Assembly (NCBI RefSeq): GCF_000936425.1
Contig: NZ_AVFK01000004.1
Location: 1-64,000 of the forward strand
Origin: Skermanella aerolata KACC 11604
GTDB lineage: Bacteria; Pseudomonadota; Alphaproteobacteria; Azospirillales; Azospirillaceae
Direction: 5' to 3'
Length of the DNA: 64,000 nucleotides
The notes beneath the pieces were generated by a model. That model did not search any database. It was not told the origin of the DNA and was given only the letters and a program-made list of their open reading frames with translations. Every line of letters starts with the position of its first letter. The stretch's first letter is position 1. Positions 1 through 9,140 of this stretch are shown here, in pieces. The translations under genes and the position numbers were made by a program.

Positions 1-215
1 CCAGCGCGCTTCAGTTCGCGATCTCGGTGATCGGCGTCGTCGTCTTCACCGGCCTGACCGCCTACGACACCCAGAACATCAAGGAATCCTATGCCGAGCA
101 CTTCGGCCAGGACACCATGACCAAGATGGCCGTCATGGGCGCGCTCAGCCTCTACCTCAACTTCATCAACCTCTTCCAGATGCTGCTCCAGCTTACAGGG
201 CAACGCCAGGAGTGA
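1..215 (+). CDS. Bax inhibitor-1/YccA family membrane protein (3' end only)
   Basis: Only the last 70 or so residues are in the window; the reading frame is open from base 3 to the TGA at 213-215. The visible part has two hydrophobic stretches separated by a polar loop with TAYDTQNIK, followed by a final helix ending in LFQMLLQLTGQR. This is the typical C-terminus of the BI-1/YbhL family of multi-pass inner-membrane proteins, where the YDTQ segment is well conserved. Family function in bacteria is poorly defined (membrane or calcium homeostasis). The start lies before the window. Confidence 0.85.
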   Translation, partial: SALQFAISVIGVVVFTGLTAYDTQNIKESYAEHFGQDTMTKMAVMGALSLYLNFINLFQMLLQLTGQRQE

Positions 216-231
216 CGGCAAGGATTCCGGG

Positions 232-1302
232 GTGCCTGAAGCACCCCGGTTCGAGGAACCGTTTTCAGCATCGACAAAAACCATGCCATCCGAACCGATG
301 TCCGCCGAAGCCGACAGCTGCCGGAATGCTCCTTCGACTTCGGCGGCGGACTTGAACGCGGTCTACGAGGCGGCGCTCACGCGCTACTTCACCGATCGAC
401 ATGCCATGATCGATGCCTTCGTCAGCCGGCACTTCTCGCTACAAGGCACCCTGCGGATACACCGCCGGGCCCTGGGCCTGGACATCCTCCGGGCGCCGGT
501 CAACCTGCTGCTCTCCGTTCCGACCGCGGCGCTCAAGCTTTCGGCGATCCTGGCGGGCAAAGCCGGAGCTCCCGGTGCGGCCCACTGGCTCGATACCCGC
601 AACCTGTTCCTTGAGACCGCCGTGTCGCGCCACATCACCGATCTGATCGAGATGGAGCTTCTCGGCATCGACAAGGATGGACCGGAAAACCCTGACCGTA
701 GAGATCCGCTGAGCGAAGCGATGCTCGTCACTCCCGAGATCCAGGCGCTCCTGGCTCGCGCCAAAGCACAAGGAAACGAGCATGGCGCGCACGAGTTCGA
801 AACGCGGCTGCGGCAGGCACTGACCGCCTACGGCGGCGCCCGAACGGCCGCTGGCGAGATCACCACGGCGGCGGTCAGCCTATCGGTTGGCGCCATTATC
901 TTCCATCAGATGACGCCCGGCATGCTCACGCTCGGCCCCAGCATCGCCGCCGTGATCGCCCAGCAGGCGGCCATCGAGGCGTTCCCCCTGGGCGAGGGAC
1001 CGGGCTTCCTCTGGTACTCCCTGTTCCCGGCATCCGCTTCACCGGGACTCGTGCTCGGCATCACGGTCGGACTGGCCCTCCTCGGCGCCACCCTGGCGGC
1101 CTTCGCCGGGATCGTTGCCGACCCCATGCAGCGCCGTCTCGGTCTCCACCAGAGACGGCTGCACCACCTTCTCGACGTCACGCAGGCGAACCTTCGCGGC
1201 GGGACGGCGAGCAGCCTGAGAGTGCGGGACCACTACGTGGCCCGCCTCTTGGATGCCCTGGACTACGCGGGCCTGGCCCTGCGCATGACCCGCGCGGGCT
1301 GA
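232..1302 (+). CDS. DUF6635-like membrane-associated protein
   Basis: A 356-residue protein of unknown function. The GTG at 232 has AAGGA seven bases upstream, so it is preferred over in-frame ATGs at 283 and 298. After a variable N-terminus the core contains a FVSRHFSLQGTLRIHRRALG segment, a region RAPVNLLLSVP, and near residues 200-290 two hydrophobic segments separated by WYSLFPASASP, which recalls alphaproteobacterial DUF6635 proteins. That assignment is from memory of the family pattern. It stands alone 16 bases after the BI-1 gene and may share its transcript. No catalytic motif is recognised. Confidence 0.6.
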   Translation: MPEAPRFEEPFSASTKTMPSEPMSAEADSCRNAPSTSAADLNAVYEAALTRYFTDRHAMIDAFVSRHFSLQGTLRIHRRALGLDILRAPVNLLLSVPTAALKLSAILAGKAGAPGAAHWLDTRNLFLETAVSRHITDLIEMELLGIDKDGPENPDRRDPLSEAMLVTPEIQALLARAKAQGNEHGAHEFETRLRQALTAYGGARTAAGEITTAAVSLSVGAIIFHQMTPGMLTLGPSIAAVIAQQAAIEAFPLGEGPGFLWYSLFPASASPGLVLGITVGLALLGATLAAFAGIVADPMQRRLGLHQRRLHHLLDVTQANLRGGTASSLRVRDHYVARLLDALDYAGLALRMTRAG

Positions 1303-1362
1303 CCGCACCGGCAATACCCCCAGAGCCGCTCATCAAGGCGGCCAAAACTCATGAGGAAAACC

Positions 1363-1932
1363 ATGGACCAGAACGAACGCCAGATCATCGACGAACTCTT
1401 CGGCAAGCTGCGGCAGGCCGAAGCGCAGTCCGGCCCGCGCGATCCGCAGGCGGAGAGCCACATTCAGGAGCAGGTTGCCCGTCAGCCCGTAGCACCGTAC
1501 CTGATGGCCCAGGCGATCGTCATCCAGGAGCAGGCGCTTGCCGCCTCGCAGGCGCGGATCGCGGAACTGGAGCAGCAGGCGCAGGAGCAGCCGCGATCGG
1601 CTTCCGGCGGTCTCTTCGGCGGCTTGTTCGGTGGCGGTGCTTCGAATGCATCCGCCAACCCGCGTCCTTCCACCTCCCGGCAGGCGAATATCGGCGACCC
1701 GCGCGTTGCGGCCTATTCCAATCCGAATCAGCAGCAGGCAGGCGGCGGCTTCCTCGCGGGCGCCATGCAGACCGCTATGGGTGTCGCGGGCGGCATGCTG
1801 ATCGGCAGTGCCCTGGCCAGTGCCTTCTCCGGTGACGCCGCGGCTGAAGAACCGGCGGCCGAAGAGCCCATGCCCGAGGAAATGGCGGCCGAGGAGGACT
1901 CGTTCTTCGGCGGTGAGGACGAAGAACTCTAA
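1363..1932 (+). CDS. DUF2076 domain-containing protein
   Basis: The protein begins MDQNERQIIDELFGKLRQAE, the hallmark N-terminus of DUF2076 proteins (family members start with a similar ERQ-ID-LF pattern). ATG 1363 is preceded by GAGG at 1353-1356, so it is chosen over the ATG at 1351 which overlaps that ribosome site. Residues 1-75 are helical and probably coiled, followed by a glycine-rich stretch, a hydrophobic glycine/alanine segment around residues 130-155, and a very acidic C-terminal tail. The family is thought to be envelope-associated, without known activity. It lies about 60 bases after the preceding gene on the same strand. Confidence 0.85.
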   Translation: MDQNERQIIDELFGKLRQAEAQSGPRDPQAESHIQEQVARQPVAPYLMAQAIVIQEQALAASQARIAELEQQAQEQPRSASGGLFGGLFGGGASNASANPRPSTSRQANIGDPRVAAYSNPNQQQAGGGFLAGAMQTAMGVAGGMLIGSALASAFSGDAAAEEPAAEEPMPEEMAAEEDSFFGGEDEEL

Positions 1933-2135
1933 GGCCGGATTCATGATTGCGATCTGCCGGGTCGGCACGCCGTCCTGGCAGATCTTTCAACCAGCTGTTT
2001 ATCCGGTACCCGATCCCTGAGATCGAGGCAGGCAACCTGGGTGTCACGCCGCCATCGCATGTCCAGCCTGTCGGAAGGCCGGGCATCCGATGCGCAGGCG
2101 CCCCAAGGCCCGGACAACATGAAAAGCGACGGCTT

Positions 2136-2169
2136 CTGCCGGGTCAACCGACCGGCAGGAGCCTTTTTC
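2136..2169 (+). terminator. Intrinsic terminator or leader hairpin before the ZIP gene
   Basis: CTGCCGGGTC (2136-2145) pairs with GACCGGCAG (2150-2158) around an AACC loop, with one bulged G, and is followed by GAGCCTTTTTC. This has the form of a rho-independent terminator. It lies 200 bases after the DUF2076 gene and 18 bases before the ZIP start, so it either ends the upstream transcript or acts as an attenuator in the ZIP leader. Confidence 0.7.
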
Positions 2170-2186
2170 ATACTGATGGTGTATCG

Positions 2187-2954
2187 ATGTTTCCCCCCGT
2201 GCCTGACGCCGTCGTTGCCAGCCTCATTGCCGGGATCGCCACCGGAGTGGGGGCTCTTCCCGTACTTCTGGTTCCCCGGATCTCGGAGCGACTCCAGGAT
2301 ACGCTGCTCGGTTTCTCGGCGGGCATCATGCTCGCCGCCAGCTTCTTCTCCTTGATCCTTCCGGCGCTGGCCGAGGCTGAAGCCCTGTATGGAGGATCCC
2401 TGAGCGGAGCGTCGGCGGTGGTCGCGGCGATCCTGCTGGGTGCCGGCAGCCTCTGGCTATTCGAGTATGTCACGCCGCACCTTCATTTTACCGATGCCTC
2501 GGATAGAAAGGTTCCGGTCACGCTGCCGCTGATCGCCATCGCGATCACCCTGCACAACATCCCTGAAGGCTTGGCCGTCGGCGTCGGCTATAGCGCGCAG
2601 GACGGTTCCGTCGGCTCTCAGCTGGCCATTGCCATCGGCATCCAGAACATGCCCGAGGGACTTGCCGTCGCCGTTTCCCTGATTGCCCTGGGATGGCAGC
2701 GTTCGACCGCTCTGCTCGTCGCCTTCGGGACCGGATTGGTCGAGCCGCTGGGAGCCATGGTCGGAGTGGTGGCGGTCGGTCTGGCGGAGACATTGCTGCC
2801 CTGGGGTCTGGGCTTCGCCGGCGGTGCGATGATCTTCGTGATCAGCCACGAGATCATTCCCGAGACCCATCGAAAAGGGCATGAGAACTCCGCGACCTCA
2901 GGTCTCCTGGCTGGCTTGGGCGGCATGGTGCTGATCAGCGCGGCGCTTGGCTGA
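2187..2954 (+). CDS. ZIP family divalent metal transporter
   Basis: A 255-residue inner-membrane transporter expected to import zinc or a related divalent cation. It carries the two paired ZIP signature helices, HNIPEGLAVG (about residues 129-138) and QNMPEGLAVA (about 153-162), plus HEIIPETHRKGHE near residue 220; the first His and Glu residues are the usual metal-pathway ligands. Eight hydrophobic segments are visible. The open frame extends upstream to 1947 but only the portion from ATG 2187 looks like ZIP protein. The gene is monocistronic, directly downstream of a hairpin with a T-run that may attenuate it. Confidence 0.9.
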   Translation: MFPPVPDAVVASLIAGIATGVGALPVLLVPRISERLQDTLLGFSAGIMLAASFFSLILPALAEAEALYGGSLSGASAVVAAILLGAGSLWLFEYVTPHLHFTDASDRKVPVTLPLIAIAITLHNIPEGLAVGVGYSAQDGSVGSQLAIAIGIQNMPEGLAVAVSLIALGWQRSTALLVAFGTGLVEPLGAMVGVVAVGLAETLLPWGLGFAGGAMIFVISHEIIPETHRKGHENSATSGLLAGLGGMVLISAALG

Positions 2955-3024
2955 TCGTCTAGACTTTGGCTCATAGTGGGCTTTGGGGTGATGGGTCAGC
3001 CCTGGCGCCTTGTCCGGTCCGATC

Positions 3025-4185
3025 TCAGAAGGAGCGGGGCAGGCCGAGCACGTGTTCCGCGACATAGCTGAGGATCAGGTTGGTCGAGATCGGCGCTACC
3101 TGATACAGCCGGGTTTCCCGGAACTTGCGCTCGACGTCGTATTCGGTGGCGAACCCGAAGCCGCCGTGGAATTGCAGGCAGGCGTTGGCGGCTTCCCACG
3201 AGGCCTTGGCGGCGAGGTATTTCGCCATATTGGCCTGGGTTCCGCAGGGCTCGTGCGCATCGAAACGGCGGCAGGCGTCGAAGCGCATCAGGTTGGCGGC
3301 CTCGATCTCGATGAAGGCCTCCGCGATCGGGAACTGCACGCCCTGGTTCTGGCCGATCGGCCGGCCGAAGACGACGCGCTCGCTGACATAGGGAACGACC
3401 TTGTCGATGAACCAGTAGCCGTCGCCGATGCACTCGGCGGCGATCAGGGTGCGCTCGGCGTTCAGTCCGTCGAGGATGTATCTGAAGCCCTTGCCTTCCT
3501 CGCCGATCAGGTTCTCCGCCGGGATCTCCAGGTTGTCGATGAACAGCTCGTTGGTCTCGTGGTTGACCATGTTGGCGATCGGCCGGACGGTTATCCCGTT
3601 GCCGATGGCCTGGTGCAGGTCGACCAGAAAGATCGACATGCCTTCGGACTTCTTCTTGACGTCGGGCAGCGGCGTCGTGCGCGCGAGCAGGATCATCAGG
3701 TCCGAGTGCTGGACGCGCGAGATCCAGACTTTCTGGCCGTTGACGACGTAGCGGTCGCCCTTCCTGACCGCCGTCGTCCTGATCCTGGTGGTGTCGGTGC
3801 CGGTGGTCGGCTCGGTCACGCCCATCGATTGCAGGCGCAGCTCGCCGGAAGCGATCCCGGGGAGATATCTGCGCTTCTGTTCCTCCGAGCCATGCCTGAG
3901 CAGCGTTCCCATGTTGTACATCTGCCCGTGGCAGGCCCCGGAATTGCCGCCGGAACGGTTGATCTCCTCCATGATCACGGAGGCCTCGGACAAGCCGAGG
4001 CCCGATCCGCCGTATTCCTCCGGGATCATGGCGGCGAGCCAGCCAGCTTTGGTCAGCGCGTCGACGAAGGCTTCCGGATAGCCGCGCTCCTCATCGATCT
4101 TCCGATGATACTCGGCCGGATAGTTCGAGCACAGGTCACGAACCGCGTCGCGGATTTCCTGGTACTGGTCGGTCGTGTTCAGCAT
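3025..4185 (-). CDS. Acyl-CoA dehydrogenase
   Basis: A 386-residue FAD-dependent acyl-CoA dehydrogenase, full length for the family. The N-terminal helical domain has MIPEEYGGSGLG; the middle beta domain has the FAD-binding pattern MGVTEPTTGTDTTRIRTTA and VNGQKVWISR; the C-terminal domain has QFHGGFGFATEYDVERKFRE and RLYQVAPIST, the segment around the substrate-proximal flavin loop. ATG 4185 has GAGGAAA six bases upstream. It is divergent from the citF-like gene, with about 190 bases between the two starts, and probably belongs to the same organic-acid or acyl-CoA catabolic set. The substrate cannot be read from the sequence. Confidence 0.92.
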   Translation of the reverse strand: MLNTTDQYQEIRDAVRDLCSNYPAEYHRKIDEERGYPEAFVDALTKAGWLAAMIPEEYGGSGLGLSEASVIMEEINRSGGNSGACHGQMYNMGTLLRHGSEEQKRRYLPGIASGELRLQSMGVTEPTTGTDTTRIRTTAVRKGDRYVVNGQKVWISRVQHSDLMILLARTTPLPDVKKKSEGMSIFLVDLHQAIGNGITVRPIANMVNHETNELFIDNLEIPAENLIGEEGKGFRYILDGLNAERTLIAAECIGDGYWFIDKVVPYVSERVVFGRPIGQNQGVQFPIAEAFIEIEAANLMRFDACRRFDAHEPCGTQANMAKYLAAKASWEAANACLQFHGGFGFATEYDVERKFRETRLYQVAPISTNLILSYVAEHVLGLPRSF

Positions 4186-4372
4186 GGTGGTTTCCTCGAT
4201 TTCTCAGCGACCGGCACGGATCATCGTATCGGACGCCTGCATATTGGACGCCTGCCAGCCAATGACCTATCGTCCTGCCGGACACCCGGCAAGCGGTCGT
4301 AGCAAGCGGTCGTAACGGGAAGAAAGATTGATAAGCAGGCACAGTTGGACAGGGAGGGCAGGGGCGCTCGGC

Positions 4373-5920
4373 ATGGATAGGCAATTTCCTGACTTCATCG
4401 AAGGGTACGGGCCGGTCAAGCGGTTCGCGGGAGCCTTCGCCGACAGCGGAATGGCGACGCGCGCTCCGGTGCGGCTATGCGCCGTGCGGCCGGGAGCGTC
4501 GAAGGTATTGCCGAGTATCCGTGCGGCCATCGAGGCGTGCGGGCTCACGGACGGCGCGACCGTATCGTTCCATCATCACTTGCGGAACGGCGACGACGTC
4601 CTCAGGGCGGTGATGGCGGAGATCGCGGCCCTCGGCCTGCGGGACATCAGGATCGCGCCAAGCTCCCTCTTCCCTGTTCATGCGCCGCTGGTCGATCACA
4701 TCCGCAGCGGCGTCGTGACCGGCATCTCGACCGCCTACATGGCGGGTCCCGTCGCGGAGGCGGTGGCAAGGGGCTGGCTCGCCACGCCTGCGGTCATGCA
4801 GACGCATGGCGGGCGGGCACGGGCAATCGAGTCCGGCGACCTCCCCATCGACGTCGCCTTCGTCGCCGCTCCGACCGCCGACACCTACGGCAACCTGAAC
4901 GGGGTGGAGGGCAAGTCGGCGTGCGGGACGCTGGGCTACCCGATGGTGGACGCGAAGCACGCCCGCCGGGTCGTCGCGATCACCGACAACCTGGTGTCCT
5001 ATCCGGCCTGTCCGATCGACATCACGCAGGAGGACGTCGACTACGTGGTGGCGGTGGACAGCATAGGCGATCCGCGTCAGATCGTGTCCGGCAGCACGCG
5101 CGTCACCGACAAGCCCGACGGGCTGAAGATCGCCGCGACCGCTGCTCGGGTGATCGCGGCGTCGGGCCTGCTGAAGGACGGCTTCTCCTTCCAGACCGGC
5201 GCCGGTGGCGTCTCGCTCGCCACTGCCGCCTGCCTGAGGGACGTCATGGTGGAGCGCGGGATCGTCGGCAGCTTCGCCGCCGGAGGCATCACGGGGACGA
5301 TCGTGGAGATGTTCCAGGCCGGATTGTTCCGGACGCTGTTCAATGTCCAGTGCTTCGACCTCGAGGCCGTCGAGTCCTATCGGCGCGATGCGGCGCATCA
5401 GTCGATGTCGGCTTCCATGTATGCCAATCCGCACAACAAAGGCGCGGTCGTCAACCAGCTGGACGCCATGGTCCTGGGCGCCGCCGAGATCGATCTAGAC
5501 TTCAACGTGAACGTCACCCTGGGAGCGGGCGGCCTGATCATCGGCGGATCGGGAGGCCACAGCGACACCGCGGCCGGCGCAAAACTGGCCCTGGTGACGA
5601 CCAAGCTGACCGCCAAAAGCCATCCCAAGATCGTCGACAGGGTGGCCTGCATCACGACGCCCGGAGAAACGATCGACGTCGTCGTCACGGACGAGGGCGT
5701 GGCGGTGAACCCGAGGCGCCCCGATCTGCGCGACCGGCTGCTGTCGGAGGGGCTGTCCGTGGTCACCATCGGCGAATTGAGGGAAAAGGCGATGCGCCTG
5801 ACGGGAGAGGCGGTGGGCACTGCCCCGACGGAGCGTTGCGGTGGAACAGGCCGTATCGTCGCCGTGGCGGAATACCGCGACGGTACCGTGATCGACCTTG
5901 TCGAAGCCATGCCCGGGTGA
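4373..5920 (+). CDS. citF: Citrate lyase alpha subunit-type CoA transferase
   Basis: A 515-residue homologue of CitF, which in citrate lyase exchanges acetyl for citrate on the acyl-carrier subunit. Recognisable family segments include FHHHLRNGDDV, GRARAIESGDLPIDVAF, TYGNLNGVEGKSACG, SFQTGAGGVSLA, FAAGGITG and VNVTLGAGGLIIGGSGGHSD. ATG 4373 is used; the frame is open to a TTG at 4328. No citD (acyl carrier) or citE (lyase) gene is adjacent, so this may instead be a free-standing CoA transferase acting on a C4-C6 dicarboxylate, as in CitF-related enzymes of citramalate or itaconate metabolism. It is followed 39 bases later by a class I fumarase, which supports a dicarboxylate pathway. Confidence 0.85.
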   Translation: MDRQFPDFIEGYGPVKRFAGAFADSGMATRAPVRLCAVRPGASKVLPSIRAAIEACGLTDGATVSFHHHLRNGDDVLRAVMAEIAALGLRDIRIAPSSLFPVHAPLVDHIRSGVVTGISTAYMAGPVAEAVARGWLATPAVMQTHGGRARAIESGDLPIDVAFVAAPTADTYGNLNGVEGKSACGTLGYPMVDAKHARRVVAITDNLVSYPACPIDITQEDVDYVVAVDSIGDPRQIVSGSTRVTDKPDGLKIAATAARVIAASGLLKDGFSFQTGAGGVSLATAACLRDVMVERGIVGSFAAGGITGTIVEMFQAGLFRTLFNVQCFDLEAVESYRRDAAHQSMSASMYANPHNKGAVVNQLDAMVLGAAEIDLDFNVNVTLGAGGLIIGGSGGHSDTAAGAKLALVTTKLTAKSHPKIVDRVACITTPGETIDVVVTDEGVAVNPRRPDLRDRLLSEGLSVVTIGELREKAMRLTGEAVGTAPTERCGGTGRIVAVAEYRDGTVIDLVEAMPG

Positions 5921-5959
5921 CGAAGCACCGGCAATCCTCAGATAGCTGTAGAGGTCTCC

Positions 5960-7489
5960 ATGACGACGATAGGACAGGACGATTTCATCGCAAGCATCGA
6001 AGATGCCTTGCAGTATATCTCGTATTATCATCCTCCCGATTTCATCAAGGCCTTGGGCGACGCCTACGCGCGCGAGGAATCGCCGGCCGCACGCGACGCC
6101 ATGGCTCAGATACTCGTCAATTCCCGTATGTGCGCGGAGGGCCGGCGTCCGATCTGCCAGGACACCGGTCTGGTCGTCGTGTTCCTGAAGATCGGCATGG
6201 ATGTCCGCTGGAACGCCGCCATGAGCGTCACCGACATGGTGAACGAAGGCGTGCGCCGCGCCTACCGGAACCCCGACAACGTCCTGCGCGCCTCGATGAT
6301 CCGCGATCCCGCCGGAGCGCGCAGCAACACCGGCGACAACACGCCGGCCATCGTCCACATGGAGGTGGTGCCGGGCGACGTGGTGGATGTCAGGCTGGCG
6401 GCCAAAGGGGGAGGGTCGGAGAACAAGGCTAAATTCGTCATGCTGAACCCGTCCGACGACATCGTTGAATGGGTCGTGAGGACGGTGCCGACCATGGGCG
6501 CCGGCTGGTGCCCGCCGGGGATGCTCGGCATCGGCATCGGCGGCAGTGCCGAAAAGGCAATGCTCCTTGCCAAGGAGGCGCTGATGGAGCCGATCGACAT
6601 GCACGACCTCAAGACCCGCGGCCCACGGGACCGGATCGAGGAACTGCGGATCGAGATCCATGACAAGGTCAATGCGCTAGGCATCGGTGCGCAGGGACTG
6701 GGCGGGCTGACGACCGTCCTCGACGTGAAGATCAGGGACTACCCGACGCACGCGGCCTCCAAGCCGGTCGCGATCATTCCCAATTGCGCCGCCACGCGCC
6801 ATGTGCATTTCGTTCTGGACGGGCATGGACCGGCGCGTCTGCCGAGCGTCGATCTCGGCGACTGGCCCGAGGTTCACCTGCAAGCGTCCGAGACGGTGCG
6901 GCGCGTCCATCTCGACACGCTGACACGCGACGATGTCGCGGCCTGGAAGTCGGGGGAACGGCTGCTCCTGAGCGGCAAGGTGCTGACCGGCCGCGACGCC
7001 GCGCACAAACGCATCGCGGACCTGTTGGGCGAAGGCCGGCCCTTGCCGGAGGGCTTGGATTTCACCGGCCGCTTCATCTACTACGTCGGCCCCGTCGATC
7101 CGGTCAGGGGCGAAGTCGTCGGGCCGGCCGGACCGACCACCGCGACGCGGATGGACAAGTTCACCGAAACGATGCTCGATCGGACCGGACTGCTGGGGAT
7201 GATCGGCAAGGCGGAGCGGGGAGCCGCCGCCATCGAGGCCATCCGGCGGCACCGGGCGGTCTACCTCGTCGCCATCGGCGGCGCCGCCTACCTCGTATCC
7301 AAGGCGATCAAGGCCGCGCGCGTCGTCGCCTTCGCGGATCTCGGCATGGAGGCCATCCATGAGTTCGAGATCCGGGACATGCCGGTGACCGTCGCCGTCG
7401 ATGCCAGGGGGGAGTCGGTCCATACCTCCGGTCCGGCCGCCTGGAGAAACGACCGTGCTCCGCCCGCTGGCATGCAGTCCGGCATCTAG
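5960..7489 (+). CDS. Class I fumarate hydratase (fused alpha/beta, 4Fe-4S)
   Basis: A 509-residue iron-sulfur hydro-lyase with the alpha and beta parts fused as in FumA/FumB, slightly shorter than the usual 540-550 residues. The expected cluster cysteines are present: RPICQDTG (C66), GAGWCPPG (about C184) and IPNCAATRH (about C276). The beta part begins with HLDTLTRDDVAAWKSGERLLLSG and includes GPAGPTTATRMDKF. Class I fumarases often also hydrate mesaconate or act on tartrate. Spacing of 39 bases from the CoA transferase gene suggests one operon, so mesaconate/citramalate-type chemistry is as plausible as the citric acid cycle. ATG 5960 gives the normal family N-terminus. Confidence 0.9.
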   Translation: MTTIGQDDFIASIEDALQYISYYHPPDFIKALGDAYAREESPAARDAMAQILVNSRMCAEGRRPICQDTGLVVVFLKIGMDVRWNAAMSVTDMVNEGVRRAYRNPDNVLRASMIRDPAGARSNTGDNTPAIVHMEVVPGDVVDVRLAAKGGGSENKAKFVMLNPSDDIVEWVVRTVPTMGAGWCPPGMLGIGIGGSAEKAMLLAKEALMEPIDMHDLKTRGPRDRIEELRIEIHDKVNALGIGAQGLGGLTTVLDVKIRDYPTHAASKPVAIIPNCAATRHVHFVLDGHGPARLPSVDLGDWPEVHLQASETVRRVHLDTLTRDDVAAWKSGERLLLSGKVLTGRDAAHKRIADLLGEGRPLPEGLDFTGRFIYYVGPVDPVRGEVVGPAGPTTATRMDKFTETMLDRTGLLGMIGKAERGAAAIEAIRRHRAVYLVAIGGAAYLVSKAIKAARVVAFADLGMEAIHEFEIRDMPVTVAVDARGESVHTSGPAAWRNDRAPPAGMQSGI

Positions 7490-7912
7490 GTTCACTGCGC
7501 AGCGGCTTCGGTCGACCGTCAGCGAGGCATTGTTTCCAATCAGAAACGACGGGAAACCGCTGCGGTGAAGTTGTCAATTCACCATAGAAAGGGGAAATAG
7601 TTTAATAATCTTCTCTTGGTGTCATCCAGGTTACAGATATGGCGGCATTCCGCAGCGACACTCATAAACCTCCAAGGTTTATGATCGCAAGGATCGGCTA
7701 TGCGGAAGTTGTTCACGGGAAAAACCCTTAAGGGATATTGGGCCTCTCCGATCGGTGTCCTTCTTGTAGCGATTTGATAGAGCTGGCTGCCACATTCCTT
7801 GACTAGGGCTGTTCTATCCTGGGACGTGCCATGAAGGTGGCGGGACGATGGATTATCGGACGTGCAGTCCTCTGTGCGCCGCCAGCCAATCGTCGATATC
7901 GGAGCCGATGAT
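7490..7912. other. 423-bp intergenic region with a perfect inverted repeat
   Basis: No gene is seen here. The composition is more AT-rich than its surroundings. A perfect 9-bp inverted repeat, CATAAACCT (7663-7671) and AGGTTTATG (7675-7683) around CCA, could be an operator or small hairpin. GCGCAGCGG close to the fumarase stop can pair with CCGCTGCG near 7557-7566 across a long loop, a weak candidate for transcript ending. The promoter of the following opgC-like gene must lie here. Confidence 0.4.
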
Positions 7913-9118
7913 ATGGAACGGAAACACTACCTGGACCATCTCAGAGCTTTTCTGATGTTCCTGGGTATCCCGTATCATACCGCCATGATCTACTCGACCA
8001 ACACGGACTGGCTGGTATCTTCTGTCGAGACGTCGTTTCTGCTGACATGGGTGTTCCAGTTCACCCACACGTTCCGCATGCCTGCATTCATGATCATCTC
8101 GGGGTTCTTTGCCATGATGATGATCCGGAAGCAGGGCGACGCCGTGTGGCTGAGAAGCCGGTTTTTCCGCCTGGGCGTGCCCCTTGTCAGCGTGGCGCTC
8201 CTGGTCAATCCCTGGCAGATGCTGGCGAGGGCGCTCGCCGTTCCCGATGTGCCGGATGGCGGTGCGCCGGATGCCTGGCGGAACTGGCTGTCGTTGCTGT
8301 CCAGTCCAGGCGGACACTGGATCGAACAGCTATGGTTCCTGGCAGATCTGCTGATCTACTCGACGGTGCTGGCCCTGGGGTGGAGGTATGGCGCGAAGTT
8401 ACGGCTGGGATCGCTATGCAATGCTGGATTGGACCTGATCGGCCGCGACCGGAAGAGCGCCGTCCTGGCCTTGATCCTAACGGGAACCGGTGTCATCGCA
8501 GCGGCGACTGCCGGCAGCATGCTTGACCTGAACATTCTGCTGTCGGGAATGATCCAGACGATACGGACCGTTGCCTTCGCGCCGTTCTTCCTCCTGGGGG
8601 CGGCCCTGGCCTATCGTCCCGAATGGCTCGATAGGTTCACCACCATCCATTGGCCCGCCGGTATCGCTGCTGCGGCGGCTTGCCTGATCCTGACGCTCGT
8701 CGAGCCTAGGGAGGAACCGGTCTACAAAGCGGCGAGCTACTTCCTGACGCCTGTTGCCGGTATCCTGTCGGCCCATGTGCTGCTGTGCGCCGCCCGCCGG
8801 TGGTTCAACCATGCCAACGCGCTCACCAGAAGGATGGCGGATGCCTCCATGGACGTTTACTTGTTCCACATGGTTTTCGTCTGCTGGTTCGGTCTGCTCT
8901 TCACGAATACCTCATGGCCCGTGATGGGCGAGTTCGCCTTGATCGTGATCGGAACGACGATCGCCTCGTTCGGCGTTCACGCCCTGGTCCGCAGGAGCGA
9001 AACGCTCAGGTTCCTGTTCAACGGGGTTTCATCGAGCGGGGTCTCAGCGAACGGGATGTCACGGAGCGACCGTTCCCGAGAACGCCGGTGCGTGCGGGGT
9101 TTGCAGAATGGACCGTAA
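7913..9118 (+). CDS. OpgC/MdoC-like membrane acyltransferase (acyltransferase 3 family)
   Basis: A roughly 400-residue multi-pass membrane acyltransferase. Its N-terminus YLDHLRAFLMFLGIPYHTAM followed by FTHTFRMPAFMIISGFFAMM and RLGVPL matches the layout of OpgC, the enzyme that adds succinyl groups to osmoregulated periplasmic glucans. At least nine hydrophobic segments follow. ATG 7913 has GGAG eight bases upstream; the frame is open from GTG 7862. The glucan synthesis genes opgH and opgG lie 11-14 kb downstream, which supports a glucan-decorating role, although other acyltransferase 3 substrates cannot be excluded. The C-terminal 50 residues are polar and low in complexity. Confidence 0.8.
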   Translation: MERKHYLDHLRAFLMFLGIPYHTAMIYSTNTDWLVSSVETSFLLTWVFQFTHTFRMPAFMIISGFFAMMMIRKQGDAVWLRSRFFRLGVPLVSVALLVNPWQMLARALAVPDVPDGGAPDAWRNWLSLLSSPGGHWIEQLWFLADLLIYSTVLALGWRYGAKLRLGSLCNAGLDLIGRDRKSAVLALILTGTGVIAAATAGSMLDLNILLSGMIQTIRTVAFAPFFLLGAALAYRPEWLDRFTTIHWPAGIAAAAACLILTLVEPREEPVYKAASYFLTPVAGILSAHVLLCAARRWFNHANALTRRMADASMDVYLFHMVFVCWFGLLFTNTSWPVMGEFALIVIGTTIASFGVHALVRRSETLRFLFNGVSSSGVSANGMSRSDRSRERRCVRGLQNGP

Positions 9119-9140
9119 GCGCCGCCGTCCCATGGACGAT

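Noticed and set aside
3010-4302. 430-residue plus-strand frame opposite the acyl-CoA dehydrogenase
   Set aside because: The minus-strand gene has clear family motifs; this frame is its shadow.
4477-6432. 651-residue plus-strand frame over citF and the fumarase
   Set aside because: Arg/Gly-rich translation, no domain, and it overlaps two well-supported genes in another frame.
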